DNA from: Marinobacter iranensis
GTDB lineage: Bacteria > Pseudomonadota > Gammaproteobacteria > Pseudomonadales > Oleiphilaceae
Assembly: GCF_029207565.1 (NCBI RefSeq)
Contig: NZ_JANCMW010000001.1
Coordinates: forward strand, 186,001 to 250,000
Length of the DNA: 64,000 bases
Reading direction: 5' to 3'
In this document: one piece after another, positions 44,331 through 54,150 of the stretch
How positions within the stretch are numbered: position 1 is the first letter of the stretch
Layout: every line of letters starts with the position of its first letter
Position numbers and translations under genes: made by a program
The notes under the pieces: generated by a model
The model's input: the letters and a program-made list of their open reading frames with translations, nothing else
Database searches by the model: none
What the model was told of the DNA's origin: nothing

Positions 44331-46418
44331 CTAGTGGTCGCCGAAATCGTAGTTCATTTCGGGAACCGGTGCCTGCAGGTAGTAACCCTGGATATAGTTC
44401 ACGCCGGCCTGCCAGAGGGTTGCCAGCACACTGGCATTTTCCACCAGCGGCACAATGGTCAGCTTGCCGGAGCTCTGAAGGCTCTTGACCATCTCCTTGA
44501 CTTCTTCCTTGGCTTCGTCCTTTTTCTGGAGTTCTTCGGTGAACGAGCCGTCGATTTTCACGTAATCCACGTCGATATGCTTCAGGGTATTGAACGGATT
44601 GAGTGCGCATCCGAACTGGCAGATCGATACCTTGCAGTGCAACTCATGAACAGCCTTGGAGAACTCCTTCGCCTGTTTCATGTAGTTGTTGGCGTCGCCC
44701 TCCCGAATCTGGAAAATCAGTGAATCACCCGGCAGCCGTGCGGCCTTCAATGCCACACTCAGCCACGGGGTAAAGGTCTTGTCGTCCAGTGTCTCCGCAG
44801 TGATGTTCAGGAACAGGCGCGTGTCGTGCCCGCGTGAACGGTGGCTGGAGAGTTGTTTGATGGTTTGCAGGATGACCCAGCGGTCTATCTTGATGGCCAT
44901 TTCCGAGGGACCAACCGGTGGCAGGAAGTCGTAAGGAGACACTTCCTCGTCGTCCTTGTTCAGCATCCTCACGAACGCTTCGTAGTGTTCCTCGCCTTCA
45001 CCGCGGAGGTTGATGATAGGTTGGAACAGCAGCCGGAAGCGATTATCGTCCAGGGCCTTCTGGATGGCATCAACCGAGTTACTCTCATCCATCGCCTCGT
45101 AGTCCGCCGGGTTGTACACCAGCACACCGTTACCCTGTCCGTGGCCTTCTTTCTTCTTCAATTCGGACGATGCGGTATGGGCCCGCCCCATCAGGTCCGG
45201 TGCCTTGGGGGCGTTCTCCGTAATCGCGGCAACACCAATGCTCAGGGTCAACTGCAGCGTGCGGCCGTTGATGTCGAAAAGATTGTCCTCCACCTTCTTG
45301 CGAATCACCTCACACAGGTCCGCCATCTCCTTTTCCTCGCAGGGCTGGCACAGTAGGCAAAACGCATCATCACTGAGACGGGCAAGTACCATGTTTTCCG
45401 GCGTCTGTTCTTTCAGGAGGGTAGCAAGATCGCCAAGCATCAGGTCTGCACCTGCGATACCTACCTGGCCTTTCAGGCTCATGAAGTTATCCAGGGCAAT
45501 ATAGGCCAGCGCGCCCGTTTTGTTGTCCTTACCCGCGGTGGCAATAGCCTGACCGAGGGCATCCATCAGGTACTGGCGGTTGAAGAGGCCAGTCAACAGG
45601 TCCTGGCTGCTGATCTGGCGAATCTTCTCTTCCAGTTCGGCATCGCTGTGTTCGGGCTGGATAACGATCTGGGTGCAGGTCTCGCCGTCGTAGGTGGCAG
45701 CTGACACGGACATGGTCACATTGAGTTCCTGATCATCGCTACGGCGGGCCACGCAGTTCATAGTCATGCCGTCCTCGCCGCTCTCGGCGAAGGACTTCAT
45801 GAACTCCTTGTACTTTTCCTGGCTTTCCGGCGTGAGAGTATCGAGAACCGGAATGCAGATCAGGTCATCAATGTCATCATAACCGAGGAATTCCATGTAG
45901 GACTGGTTGGCATAGATATGCATGCCATCATTGATATAGGCGATGGCGTCCTTGGAGCTCTCCAGCAGCAACTGGCAGCGTTGTTCGGCTTCCCGCAGGT
46001 GAGACTCGAGAATTCTGCGCCGGCGGCGATCCTCCAGGGCGGTCAGTTCCCGATTGACCACCAGTACCAATTGATCGGTATTTTCAAACGGAACGGTGTC
46101 CTGGGCTCCGGCTTTCATCACCGACACGGTGCGCTCGCGAGTGAATTCGCTGGTCAGGAGGATAAACGGAATGTCCTTGTCCATGCGACGAATCATCGCC
46201 AGGGCGCCGTCGGCCCCGAATTCCTGCTCTACGTCGTCCCGTGCCAGTAGCAGATCCCAGTTGCCTGCTTTCAGGGTTTCTTCCAGGTCTTCCTCGGAGG
46301 TGATGCGATGAGCCCGTGTGGCTTTGCCTGAATTTCTGAGCAGGCTGACCAGGGTCTCGGCATCGTTCTGCGACGGATCGAGGATCAGCAGGTGTACGGT
46401 TGCGTTCTTTTTCTGCAT
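44331..46418 (-). CDS. FimX-like c-di-GMP receptor (REC-PAS-degenerate GGDEF-EAL)
   Basis: A 695-residue protein with a receiver-like domain (about residues 5-130), a PAS domain (about 135-260), a GGDEF domain and an EAL domain. Both enzyme motifs are broken: the GGDEF position reads SDDAF in ARLSDDAFCLL, and EAL reads EAF in HYEAFVRM; the DDFG motif reads QFG. This is the layout of Pseudomonas FimX, which binds c-di-GMP in its EAL domain and controls type IV pilus twitching. Position next to serB is conserved with Pseudomonas. The ATG at 46418 is preferred over a GTG at 46442. Confidence 0.85.
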   Translation of the reverse strand: MQKKNATVHLLILDPSQNDAETLVSLLRNSGKATRAHRITSEEDLEETLKAGNWDLLLARDDVEQEFGADGALAMIRRMDKDIPFILLTSEFTRERTVSVMKAGAQDTVPFENTDQLVLVVNRELTALEDRRRRRILESHLREAEQRCQLLLESSKDAIAYINDGMHIYANQSYMEFLGYDDIDDLICIPVLDTLTPESQEKYKEFMKSFAESGEDGMTMNCVARRSDDQELNVTMSVSAATYDGETCTQIVIQPEHSDAELEEKIRQISSQDLLTGLFNRQYLMDALGQAIATAGKDNKTGALAYIALDNFMSLKGQVGIAGADLMLGDLATLLKEQTPENMVLARLSDDAFCLLCQPCEEKEMADLCEVIRKKVEDNLFDINGRTLQLTLSIGVAAITENAPKAPDLMGRAHTASSELKKKEGHGQGNGVLVYNPADYEAMDESNSVDAIQKALDDNRFRLLFQPIINLRGEGEEHYEAFVRMLNKDDEEVSPYDFLPPVGPSEMAIKIDRWVILQTIKQLSSHRSRGHDTRLFLNITAETLDDKTFTPWLSVALKAARLPGDSLIFQIREGDANNYMKQAKEFSKAVHELHCKVSICQFGCALNPFNTLKHIDVDYVKIDGSFTEELQKKDEAKEEVKEMVKSLQSSGKLTIVPLVENASVLATLWQAGVNYIQGYYLQAPVPEMNYDFGDH

Positions 46419-46571
46419 TTCGTCAGATGTCTCGTGATACACGTTGGCTGTGCCGGCACTTTATCCAGAGCGCAGAGCCGGCCTTTCACTAACGCTGAAT
46501 GATGCAGGGGTTACCGGCCAATAACAACCCTTCGCGCAGGTTCGGGTGCTTCTGTTTCCGGTAACGAGGCA

Positions 46572-48377
46572 CTAGAGCGAGGGCCACAGCGAATCGAACT
46601 CGTCCTCGCTCGTTCCCGTTGCGGGCGGGTTGTTGCCCACCGGCGTTGCGCCGGCATTCTGGAGTTTTAGTTCAAACTGGCTGATGCTGCCGGTTGCTGA
46701 AATTTTGCGGGACAATGTGCCCTGGTCCTCACGGCCGTCGTGAAGCAGGGATATTCGGCTGCCGGACTGGAACGGAAGCCTGGGTGTAATGAGCGTTGCG
46801 GCCTGGTTAACCACGCTGATCTCGGGCAGCAACAAGCCGCGCAGGTATTCGCTGCTGTTGCCGACTTTCTGTATCAGCCGCACACCGCAGGGCGCAGCGC
46901 TTGGTGCCAGAAGTTCAATACCGACCTGTGTGCCCTGGTTACGAACCTGCCTGATCCAGCGCACTACGGCCACGCTCCAGGGGTGGCTTGCCTGCTCGCG
47001 GACGCCAAGCACCTCACCCGCCTGCAGTGAGGGGGGCACGTTGGTTTCCCAGGCAACGCAGTAGCCGCCGGGGCTGGTGTTTACCAGCAAGGCATGGTGG
47101 GACTTTGGTTTCCGGCGGTCCGATTCACTGTCTGGTGTGGCGCCGATGCTATTGCGGAAGTTGATCGGCGTGTCCGCTGATTGCAGTGGCTCATCATTCG
47201 GCCCGGCGTCATGAGCTCCGGCCCAGGCGTCCTGACTATGGCGGGACGAACGCAGGAACAGGTTGTCGTGGTCGCCATTGCCGCTGTCATTGCCACTGAC
47301 AAACTCGTTGAACGTTTTGGCGCCGGCCACGTAATAATGGGTCGCCGTCAACCCAATGCAGATCTCCAGGGTGCCCTGGCTGGCAATACGGTTGAAGTTG
47401 CGCTTCGCCAATATGCCCAACGCCTGGCTGAGGTGGGTCAGCAGCGTATCGCCAATCCGGGAGGGCAGTTCCAGTTCGCTGGCCTGGCTCTCCTTCCTGG
47501 TTCGCGCGTGAAGGGCCTGCGTGATCTGCTCCGACAGTTCACGGGTGTCAAAATTGTAGCTGTCGTTGCCAGGTTTTTGCTCCAGCAAGCTGCGGTATAC
47601 CGGTGTGGTATCCCGTTCCATGTTGACCACAAACAAGCTGTCGTTAGCGTTCTCTGGCCCGCAGGAAACCAGGTGGGTCCAGTTTTCAAACAATTCGTAA
47701 ATCTGTGCCAGTTCTGCCTGCCTCAACTGGTTGGGGCGGGCACATCCCAGCAGCAGGATGCGTTTGTAGCTGTCCTCTACGGTGCTTGCCCGGCGGTGTG
47801 TCAGGGTGTCGTCGTCGACCGACAGCCCATTGATCTTGTTGCGATGGGCGAATCGGAACAGTCGGTGGCACTCCAGCCAGCTTTGCGAGGGGCTCGGGCA
47901 ATACAGCTGATGGGCCCGGACGATGGTGGCAGCTAACTCCGAGATCGCCCGGTGAATGGCGGTCGCGACCGCCTTGCGGTTTTTGTCCAGGCCCCCGTTG
48001 TCCAGGAATTCAATCACGCACAGTTTGTATCCGCTGGCGGCATGAAGCTGGAGCGCCTGGGACAGGTTGGCAATCTTGCGCTGCTTTTCCGGTAGTGCCA
48101 CGGCCAGTCCGAGATAGTGCCGGGACAGCTCGGAGCAGACAAAGTGTATTTTCGGGCGAATCAGTTCCAGCAATTGCAGGCGCTGTTGAGGCGCTATAAA
48201 AAGCTGGTTCAGCTCTATAATGGCGTGATAAAGCTGCCGTGAAGCTTCGCCAATGTTTGCCATAGGTAGCTGTTTCACCCAGTCCCTGAAGGCTTTTGGG
48301 GAAGTCTGGCAAAACGAGAGGCTTGCCGTCTTCTGTTCAGGAACACGGAGATCGGGTTTCAGAATCATGCCTTCCAT
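46572..48377 (-). CDS. DUF-type protein with C-terminal PilZ-like domain, fimX neighbour
   Basis: A 601-residue soluble protein with an alpha-helical N-terminal 400 residues and a C-terminal PilZ-like domain. The PilZ motif is visible as SDRRKPKSHH (basic) followed by LVNTSPGGYCV, where NTSPGG (about residues 433-438) fits the (D/N)xSxxG c-di-GMP-binding consensus. It occupies the place between fimX and psd held by a hypothetical gene in Pseudomonas. Start ATG at 48377; a second in-frame ATG lies nine bases in. A c-di-GMP role in pilus or surface behaviour is inference. Confidence 0.65.
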   Translation of the reverse strand: MEGMILKPDLRVPEQKTASLSFCQTSPKAFRDWVKQLPMANIGEASRQLYHAIIELNQLFIAPQQRLQLLELIRPKIHFVCSELSRHYLGLAVALPEKQRKIANLSQALQLHAASGYKLCVIEFLDNGGLDKNRKAVATAIHRAISELAATIVRAHQLYCPSPSQSWLECHRLFRFAHRNKINGLSVDDDTLTHRRASTVEDSYKRILLLGCARPNQLRQAELAQIYELFENWTHLVSCGPENANDSLFVVNMERDTTPVYRSLLEQKPGNDSYNFDTRELSEQITQALHARTRKESQASELELPSRIGDTLLTHLSQALGILAKRNFNRIASQGTLEICIGLTATHYYVAGAKTFNEFVSGNDSGNGDHDNLFLRSSRHSQDAWAGAHDAGPNDEPLQSADTPINFRNSIGATPDSESDRRKPKSHHALLVNTSPGGYCVAWETNVPPSLQAGEVLGVREQASHPWSVAVVRWIRQVRNQGTQVGIELLAPSAAPCGVRLIQKVGNSSEYLRGLLLPEISVVNQAATLITPRLPFQSGSRISLLHDGREDQGTLSRKISATGSISQFELKLQNAGATPVGNNPPATGTSEDEFDSLWPSL

Positions 48378-48602
48378 GAGTTCACGCCAATTGTCTGGAC
48401 CACGGTAGGTACTCCGGGTTGCACCACGAACTACAGGCTCAGGTTACTGAAGCCTGCGTGTTTTAATCGGTAAACGCCGCAAATACAGCTTTTATTGTTA
48501 TTGCTAGTCGCACTGTAAAATAGCAAACGCACAACAAAAAGCGAGAAAAGCACGAGTTGACAATATTTGACAAGTAAATTTGGGCCAACTTTGCCAAACG
48601 TG

Positions 48603-49643
48603 TCACGCAAACAGGTCCAGCGGCGTTTTCCCGGCCTGGCCCGGGATCTCCCTGACCAGCCTCGGCACGAGGAATCCCGGCAATGTGCCAAGCAGCTGTC
48701 GCACCAGTTCCCGGGCCCTGTCGTCGCTGACTTCGAAGTGATGGGCGCCGGCCACCGGATCAAACGCATGCAGGTAGTAGGGAAGTACGCCGCACTCAAA
48801 CAGTCGTTCGCTGAGTTCGGCCAGCACGCCGGCGTTGTCGTTGACCCCCTTCAATACCACGCTCTGATTCAGAAGGGTGACACCCACGGCTTTCAGCCGG
48901 CCGAGAGCCTTCTGCGTGTCGGTGTCCAGTTCCGCCGGATGGTTGGTATGGATAACCATCACAGGCTGAAGCCGGGTGCCCGCTAGCCAATCGATCAGTG
49001 AATCACACACGCGTTGGGGAATAACCACTGGCAGCCGGGTGTGTACCCGGAGTCTTCGGATGTGGGGAATATCCGCCAGAGCGCTGGCCCACTCAGACAG
49101 CAATCGGTCATTGGCCACCAATGGATCGCCCCCGCTGAAAATCACTTCGTTGATACCAGGGTCGTCCGCAAGCGCTTTCAGGGCCTGTGCCCGGTCGGCC
49201 GGAGACAGCCGGTGTTCCTCGTAGGGGAAGTGACGCCGGAAACAGTAGCGACAGTTGATGGCGCACTGCCCCGTTACCATCAGCAGGGCACGGCTTTCAT
49301 ACTTGCGGATCAGCCCCGTGGCCTGCATGGAGCCACCTTCCTGCAGCGGGTCGGTTACAAAGCCGGGCTGTGTTTCAGTTTCGGAAGACAGTGGCAGCAC
49401 CTGTCGCAACAGCGGGTCATTTGGATCCCCCATGGCAATCCGTTTCAGGTAGGGTGCGGGCACCCTTATGGGAAAAAGCCGGTGACCCTCATTTGCCCCC
49501 CGGAGCCAGATGGCAGGGTCAAGATCAAGGCGTCTGAGCAGCGCGTCCGGCGTAGTGACGGACTCCGAGAGCAACTGCTGCCAGCTGTGATTGGCGTTGT
49601 CGACGGGGCGGGCTTCTATACGGGTGGCGGTTCGCTGTATCAT
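48603..49643 (-). CDS. epmB: EF-P beta-lysylation protein, lysine 2,3-aminomutase family
   Basis: A 346-residue radical-SAM enzyme. The cluster-binding CxxxCxxC motif is in [17 protein letters not shown] (about residues 114-130), followed by [11 protein letters not shown]. EpmB converts (S)-alpha-lysine to (R)-beta-lysine for attachment to EF-P. It lies immediately divergent from efp (45 bp), and epmA follows efp, so the whole modification group is together. The ATG at 49643 has AAGG upstream and is preferred over a GTG at 49649. Confidence 0.93.
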   Translation of the reverse strand: MIQRTATRIEARPVDNANHSWQQLLSESVTTPDALLRRLDLDPAIWLRGANEGHRLFPIRVPAPYLKRIAMGDPNDPLLRQVLPLSSETETQPGFVTDPLQEGGSMQATGLIRKYESRALLMVTGQCAINCRYCFRRHFPYEEHRLSPADRAQALKALADDPGINEVIFSGGDPLVANDRLLSEWASALADIPHIRRLRVHTRLPVVIPQRVCDSLIDWLAGTRLQPVMVIHTNHPAELDTDTQKALGRLKAVGVTLLNQSVVLKGVNDNAGVLAELSERLFECGVLPYYLHAFDPVAGAHHFEVSDDRARELVRQLLGTLPGFLVPRLVREIPGQAGKTPLDLFA

Positions 49644-49688
49644 AGCCACCTTCGAATTTCTAAAAGCATCTTTTCAGGTGATATTTTC

Positions 49689-50264
49689 ATGGCTTCATAT
49701 TCTACCAACGAATTCCGTGGCGGTCTTAAGGTTTTGCTGGATGGTGACCCCTGCATCATTCTCGAGAACGAATTCGTAAAGCCCGGCAAGGGCCAGGCAT
49801 TCAACCGGGTCAAGCTGCGCAACCTGATGACCAATCGCCAGTGGGAGCGCACGTTCAAGTCCGGTGAAAGCCTGGAAGCCGCCGACGTTATCGATCAGGA
49901 AATGGAATACCTGTACACCGATGGCGAGTTCTGGCACTTCATGAAAACAGACGGCTCTTTCGAGCAGTTCCCTGCGGACGCGAAAGCGGTTGGCGATGCG
50001 CTCAAGTGGTTAAAAGAGCAGGATGTCTACACCGTGACTCTCTATAACGGCGCGCCATTGACAGTAACTCCGCCCAACTTCGTCGAACTGGAAGTGGTGG
50101 ATACCGATCCGGGCATGAAGGGCGATACCGCCCAGGGTGGAACCAAACCGGCAACACTCTCCACCGGTGCGGTGGTGAACGTACCGTTGTTTATCACCAT
50201 TGGCGAGGTGCTCAAGGTGGACACCCGCTCCGGTGAATACGTCAGCCGGGTAAAAAGCAGCTGA
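49689..50264 (+). CDS. efp: Translation elongation factor P
   Basis: A 191-residue factor that rescues ribosomes stalled on polyproline. The beta-lysylation site lysine is Lys34 in [10 protein letters not shown], consistent with EpmA/EpmB modification. Three-domain length is normal, ending [12 protein letters not shown]. The start ATG at 49689 follows an AT-rich stretch; a longer reading frame upstream to 49014 is only the antisense of epmB. Confidence 0.96.
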   Translation: MASYSTNEFRGGLKVLLDGDPCIILENEFVKPGKGQAFNRVKLRNLMTNRQWERTFKSGESLEAADVIDQEMEYLYTDGEFWHFMKTDGSFEQFPADAKAVGDALKWLKEQDVYTVTLYNGAPLTVTPPNFVELEVVDTDPGMKGDTAQGGTKPATLSTGAVVNVPLFITIGEVLKVDTRSGEYVSRVKSS

Positions 50265-50276
50265 TCGGTTGCTGCC

Positions 50277-51251
50277 GTGACTGACTCTGTACAATGGCAG
50301 CCCTCTGCTTCTCTGGCTGCCCTGAAAAGCCGCGCACAACAGCTGGCCTGGGTGCGCGGCTTTTTTGCGCAACGTGACGTGATGGAGGTAGAGACACCCG
50401 TGCTTGGCCAACACGGTGTCACCGATGTCAATATCGACAGTATTTCCGCCAACCCCGCCCCTGTTGGCCCCGGTGCTGCAGGTGGCTGGCTCCAGACCTC
50501 CCCTGAGTACCATATGAAGCGCCTGCTGGCTGCCGGTTCCGGGCCCATCTACCAGGTCGCGCGCGTATTTCGGGACGGTGAGTTCGGGCGGCGGCACAAT
50601 CCCGAGTTTTCCCTGCTTGAGTGGTACCGTCCCGGTTTCACCGATACCGACCTGATGGCGGAGGTTTCCGACCTGGTATGCGGCTGGCTGGGCTGCGAGC
50701 CCCCTATTACAATGCGTTATCGCGATGCATTTCTCCGCTTTGCAGGTGTCGACCCGTTTCTGGCCAGCGACAGTCAGTTGTTGAAGTGCTGTCAGCAATG
50801 GATGCAGCCGGCACAATTGCAGGTGTGTACCCGTGGTGATTGCCTGGATCTGCTGATGAGCGGCGCAGTAGAGCCGGCGTTGGCTGAAGTGGGGCCGGTG
50901 TTTATCACTGGCTATCCCGAATCCCAGGCGGCGCTGGCCCGGGTGTCAGAGAGGGACGGGCTTCGTCAGGCGCATCGCTTTGAGCTCTATGTGGAGGGTG
51001 TGGAGCTGTGCAACGGATATTGGGAACTGACCGATCCGGACGAGCAGAAGCGCCGGTTTGCGGCGGACAACCGGGCGCGGCGTTCAGCCGGCAAGCCCGA
51101 GATGCCGGCTGACCAGGCGTTTCTGGCGTCACTGGAAGCCGGTATGCCGGACTGTTCCGGTGTGGCGCTTGGCCTTGACCGTTTGTTGATGCTGAAACTG
51201 GAGCTGGACAATCTGTCCGGCGTTATCGCGTTTCCGGCTGACCGGTCTTGA
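50277..51251 (+). CDS. epmA: EF-P lysine ligase
   Basis: A 324-residue class II lysyl-tRNA-synthetase-like enzyme (PoxA/GenX). Motif 2 appears as RVFRDGEFGRRHNPEFSLLEWYR, shown here by RVFRDGE and HNPEFSLLEWY; motif 3 is GVALGLDRLLML. It lacks a tRNA-binding domain and attaches beta-lysine to Lys34 of EF-P. Start GTG at 50277, 12 bp after efp. It overlaps the convergent psd by 29 bp at the 3' end. Confidence 0.93.
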   Translation: MTDSVQWQPSASLAALKSRAQQLAWVRGFFAQRDVMEVETPVLGQHGVTDVNIDSISANPAPVGPGAAGGWLQTSPEYHMKRLLAAGSGPIYQVARVFRDGEFGRRHNPEFSLLEWYRPGFTDTDLMAEVSDLVCGWLGCEPPITMRYRDAFLRFAGVDPFLASDSQLLKCCQQWMQPAQLQVCTRGDCLDLLMSGAVEPALAEVGPVFITGYPESQAALARVSERDGLRQAHRFELYVEGVELCNGYWELTDPDEQKRRFAADNRARRSAGKPEMPADQAFLASLEAGMPDCSGVALGLDRLLMLKLELDNLSGVIAFPADRS

Positions 51252-52101
51252 TGTCGCCGAAAGCCTCTCCCATGCGTACTGTGCCTCCTGCCACCTGATC
51301 CGCATTCCAGTTTACCGTGCCCCTGGGCATCACGATGATAACGGTTGAGCCCAGGCGGAACCGGCCCATTTCTTCACCTTTTTCAAAGCGTATTGGTGTC
51401 TTGAGGGTACCGTAGCGGGAAACGGAAACCTCTTTGTTGCCTGGGGATACGATTCCGGCCCAGATGGTTTCGACGCTGCCAACGATCATGGCACCTACCG
51501 ACACCAGGGCCATCGGGCCTGCGGGGGTATCGAAAATGCAGGCAACCCGCTCGTTCCGGGCGAACAGGTCAGGTACGTTTTCCGCGGTTGTCGGGTTAAC
51601 GGAAAACAGCTTTCCGGGGACGTACACCATTTCGCGCAGCGTGCCGGCCAGTGGCATGTGGATCCGGTGGTAGTCTTTCGGGGACAGGTAAATGGTGGCA
51701 AATTCGCCATCGACAAAGTCGGCGGCGCGCTCATCATCGCCGCCCAGCAGTTCGTTGAGGCTGAAGGATTGGCCCTTGGCCTGGAAAACCCGGTCATCGG
51801 TGACGTGGCCCAACTGGCTGATAACGCCGTCAACGGGGCTGACCAGGGTGGTCTCCCGCTCATCCACGGGGCGCAGGCCGGGCTTCAAGGCGCGGGTGAA
51901 AAAGGCATTGAAACTTGGGTAGGCTGTCGGGTCCGGTTCGGCGGCTTCGTTCATGTTTACGCCATAGCGGCCGATAAACCAACGCACGACGCGGTTCTTG
52001 AGCGCAGGCATGCTCTCATTGTTTGCCAAACGGCCTGCCAGGCGGGAAATCGCCAGTTGCGGCACCACGTACTGGCTCATTACAAAAAGCTTGTTGAACA
52101 T
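51223..52101 (-). CDS. psd: Phosphatidylserine decarboxylase proenzyme
   Basis: A 292-residue inner-membrane enzyme making phosphatidylethanolamine. The self-cleavage motif LGST is in FRLGSTVIIV (about residue 255); cleavage yields the pyruvoyl group on the alpha chain. Other family segments are VSPVDGVISQLG and YLSPKDYHRIHMP. The ATG at 52101 (MFNKLFVMSQYV) matches family starts; the open frame continues upstream to 52173. Confidence 0.93.
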   Translation of the reverse strand: MFNKLFVMSQYVVPQLAISRLAGRLANNESMPALKNRVVRWFIGRYGVNMNEAAEPDPTAYPSFNAFFTRALKPGLRPVDERETTLVSPVDGVISQLGHVTDDRVFQAKGQSFSLNELLGGDDERAADFVDGEFATIYLSPKDYHRIHMPLAGTLREMVYVPGKLFSVNPTTAENVPDLFARNERVACIFDTPAGPMALVSVGAMIVGSVETIWAGIVSPGNKEVSVSRYGTLKTPIRFEKGEEMGRFRLGSTVIIVMPRGTVNWNADQVAGGTVRMGEAFGDIKTGQPETR

Positions 52102-52282
52102 TAAAAAGTGATCCTTTGCGCTCAAAGGCGCGAAGTTTACCAAATGCGGGGGTGTGTATAGAAATTGTTTCACATCTTCGCGGTTCGGACCGGTGCTTGC
52201 TATTATCTGTGCAAACCGGCCAGGCGGGTCCGTTTCAGGCGCGCTTATCTGCCAAATACTACAGAAGGTATGCTCTCATTCC

Positions 52283-53134
52283 ATGCTACTCATAATCGGT
52301 GCAGTCATTGTAATTGCCAGTGTCCTCGGAGGGTACGTGCTCCATGGTGGTAATCTCATGGTGCTATGGCAGCCTACGGAGATCCTCATTATTGGCGGTG
52401 CAGCGTTAGGGTCCTTCATTATTGCCAACCCCCTCCACACCATCAAGGAAGTTGGCAAAGGCGTGCTCGGCCAGTTGACGGGGTCCCCTTACAACAAGTC
52501 CTATTACATGGATTTGCTCAGCTTGATGTATGAGGTCTTCGACAAATCCCGCAAGCAGGGTGTCATGGCCATTGAGGAAGACATCGACAATCCGCAAGAG
52601 AGCCAGATTTTCACCCGTTACCCGGCCATTATGAAATCCAAATACCTGCTTGCCTTCATGACGGATTACCTCAGGATTATCAGTTCCGGAAACATGGCCA
52701 CCCATGAACTGGAAGGCATGATGGAAAACGAAATCGACAGCCGCCAGCATGAGCTTGAAGAACCGGCCCATGCCGTCAACAAGATTGCGGACGCGTTGCC
52801 AGGCCTTGGGATTGTGGCGGCGGTGCTCGGTATTGTTATCACCATGAATTTCATGAGCGAGGGCCCCGAAAAGATTGGTCTCAGTGTGGCAGCGGCGCTG
52901 GTGGGCACCTTTCTTGGTATCTGGATGGGGTATGGTTTCGTTGGCCCCACATCGATTGCCATGGAGCATTCTGCCAAATACGAAATCAAGGCCTACGAAT
53001 GCGTGAAATCGGCGATCGTTGCAACCGTATCCGGCCAGGCGCCGCAGATGGCCATAGAGTTCGGCCGTAAGGCCCTGCCGTCTGACAAGCGGCCGGGGTT
53101 CCAGGAACTGAACGACCACGTCCGTTCGAAATAG
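52283..53134 (+). CDS. motA: Flagellar motor stator protein MotA
   Basis: A 283-residue membrane protein with four helices: TM1 and TM2 at the N-terminus (MLLIIGAVIVIASVLGGYV; EILIIGGAALGSFIIA) and TM3 and TM4 at about 170-225, after a large cytoplasmic loop. The conserved ADALPGLGIVAAVLGIVITM precedes the family proline. MotA couples ion flow to flagellar rotation with MotB. The start ATG at 52283 fits the usual MotA length. Confidence 0.94.
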   Translation: MLLIIGAVIVIASVLGGYVLHGGNLMVLWQPTEILIIGGAALGSFIIANPLHTIKEVGKGVLGQLTGSPYNKSYYMDLLSLMYEVFDKSRKQGVMAIEEDIDNPQESQIFTRYPAIMKSKYLLAFMTDYLRIISSGNMATHELEGMMENEIDSRQHELEEPAHAVNKIADALPGLGIVAAVLGIVITMNFMSEGPEKIGLSVAAALVGTFLGIWMGYGFVGPTSIAMEHSAKYEIKAYECVKSAIVATVSGQAPQMAIEFGRKALPSDKRPGFQELNDHVRSK

Positions 53135-53163
53135 TTTGAGCAAGAGCCGTCTGGAGTAGTTCC

Positions 53164-54123
53164 TTGGAAGAACAGCCGATTATCGTAAAGCGGAAAAAGA
53201 AGGTCGTCTCCGGACATCACGGTGGGTCCTGGAAAGTGGCCTTCGCCGATTTCGCCACCGCCATGATGGCGTTTTTCCTCGTGCTCTGGCTGACAGCCAC
53301 CGCATCCCCGGAACAGCTTCGTGCGGTGGAAGGCTATTTCAAGGACCCGGTCGGGTTTACCGAGGGAGGGTCTCCCAACCCGGTGGATCTTGAAGGCAGT
53401 GCCTCCGTTATCAACGAAAGCAGCGAAGACATCGAGCGCAGTGATATCCAGATTGAAGACGAGGTGGTGGAGGAACTGGCCCAGACCCTGGAGCAACAAC
53501 AGATGGAGGAGCTGTTTCAGGACTTGAAGGAGCGGATCGAGCAGAACGAAACCCTGCAGGAGTTCAAGGACCAACTGCTGATTGATATCACCAGTGAAGG
53601 CCTGCGCATCCAGATCGTCGACCGCTCCCAGCGCCCGATGTTCGACAGCGGTCGCGCCGAGCTCAAGTATTATTCCCAGGATATTCTGTTTGAACTCGCC
53701 AAAACCCTGAGCACCGTTGACAACAAACTGAGCATTACCGGCCACACCGACTCTACGCCGTTCAGTGGTCGCCCTGGCTACACCAACTGGGAACTGTCGG
53801 CCGATCGCGCCAATACTGCCCGCCGTGCTCTGGTGGCCGGTGGGGTCCGGCAACAACAAATTGGCCGGGTGGTGGGCCTGAGCGATTCCGTTCTGTTCGA
53901 CCAGGATGACCCCCAGGCCCCGGTAAACCGGCGTATTTCGATCATTGTAATGAACAAGAAGACGGCGCAAGGCATCCAGAGCAATGCGGGCAGGTCTAGC
54001 GAACCCCTGATCGACCTCACTGCGCCCTCCGAGGAGGAACAGCAGGAGGCCATGAAACGGCTTGAGGAAGGCAACTGGTCGGAAGAGAAGGAAGAACCCA
54101 AACCCGGCGAACTGAACTGGTAA
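53164..54123 (+). CDS. motB: Flagellar motor stator protein MotB
   Basis: A 319-residue stator protein. The single helix with the essential aspartate is FADFATAMMAFFLVLWLTA (about residues 24-42). A periplasmic coiled linker and a C-terminal OmpA-like peptidoglycan-binding domain follow, with ITGHTDSTPFSG and LSADRANTARRAL. It starts with TTG at 53164, after GGAG 8 bp upstream; no in-frame ATG precedes the membrane helix. The missing ATG is a mild oddity, 29 bp after motA. Confidence 0.92.
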   Translation: MEEQPIIVKRKKKVVSGHHGGSWKVAFADFATAMMAFFLVLWLTATASPEQLRAVEGYFKDPVGFTEGGSPNPVDLEGSASVINESSEDIERSDIQIEDEVVEELAQTLEQQQMEELFQDLKERIEQNETLQEFKDQLLIDITSEGLRIQIVDRSQRPMFDSGRAELKYYSQDILFELAKTLSTVDNKLSITGHTDSTPFSGRPGYTNWELSADRANTARRALVAGGVRQQQIGRVVGLSDSVLFDQDDPQAPVNRRISIIVMNKKTAQGIQSNAGRSSEPLIDLTAPSEEEQQEAMKRLEEGNWSEEKEEPKPGELNW

Positions 54124-54150
54124 ATCACCAGTGCCTGGCGAGATGGGGCA

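Noticed and set aside
49014..49688. 225-codon upstream extension of the efp frame
   Set aside because: It runs antisense through epmB. EF-P normally starts at MASYSTNEF, which is at 49689.
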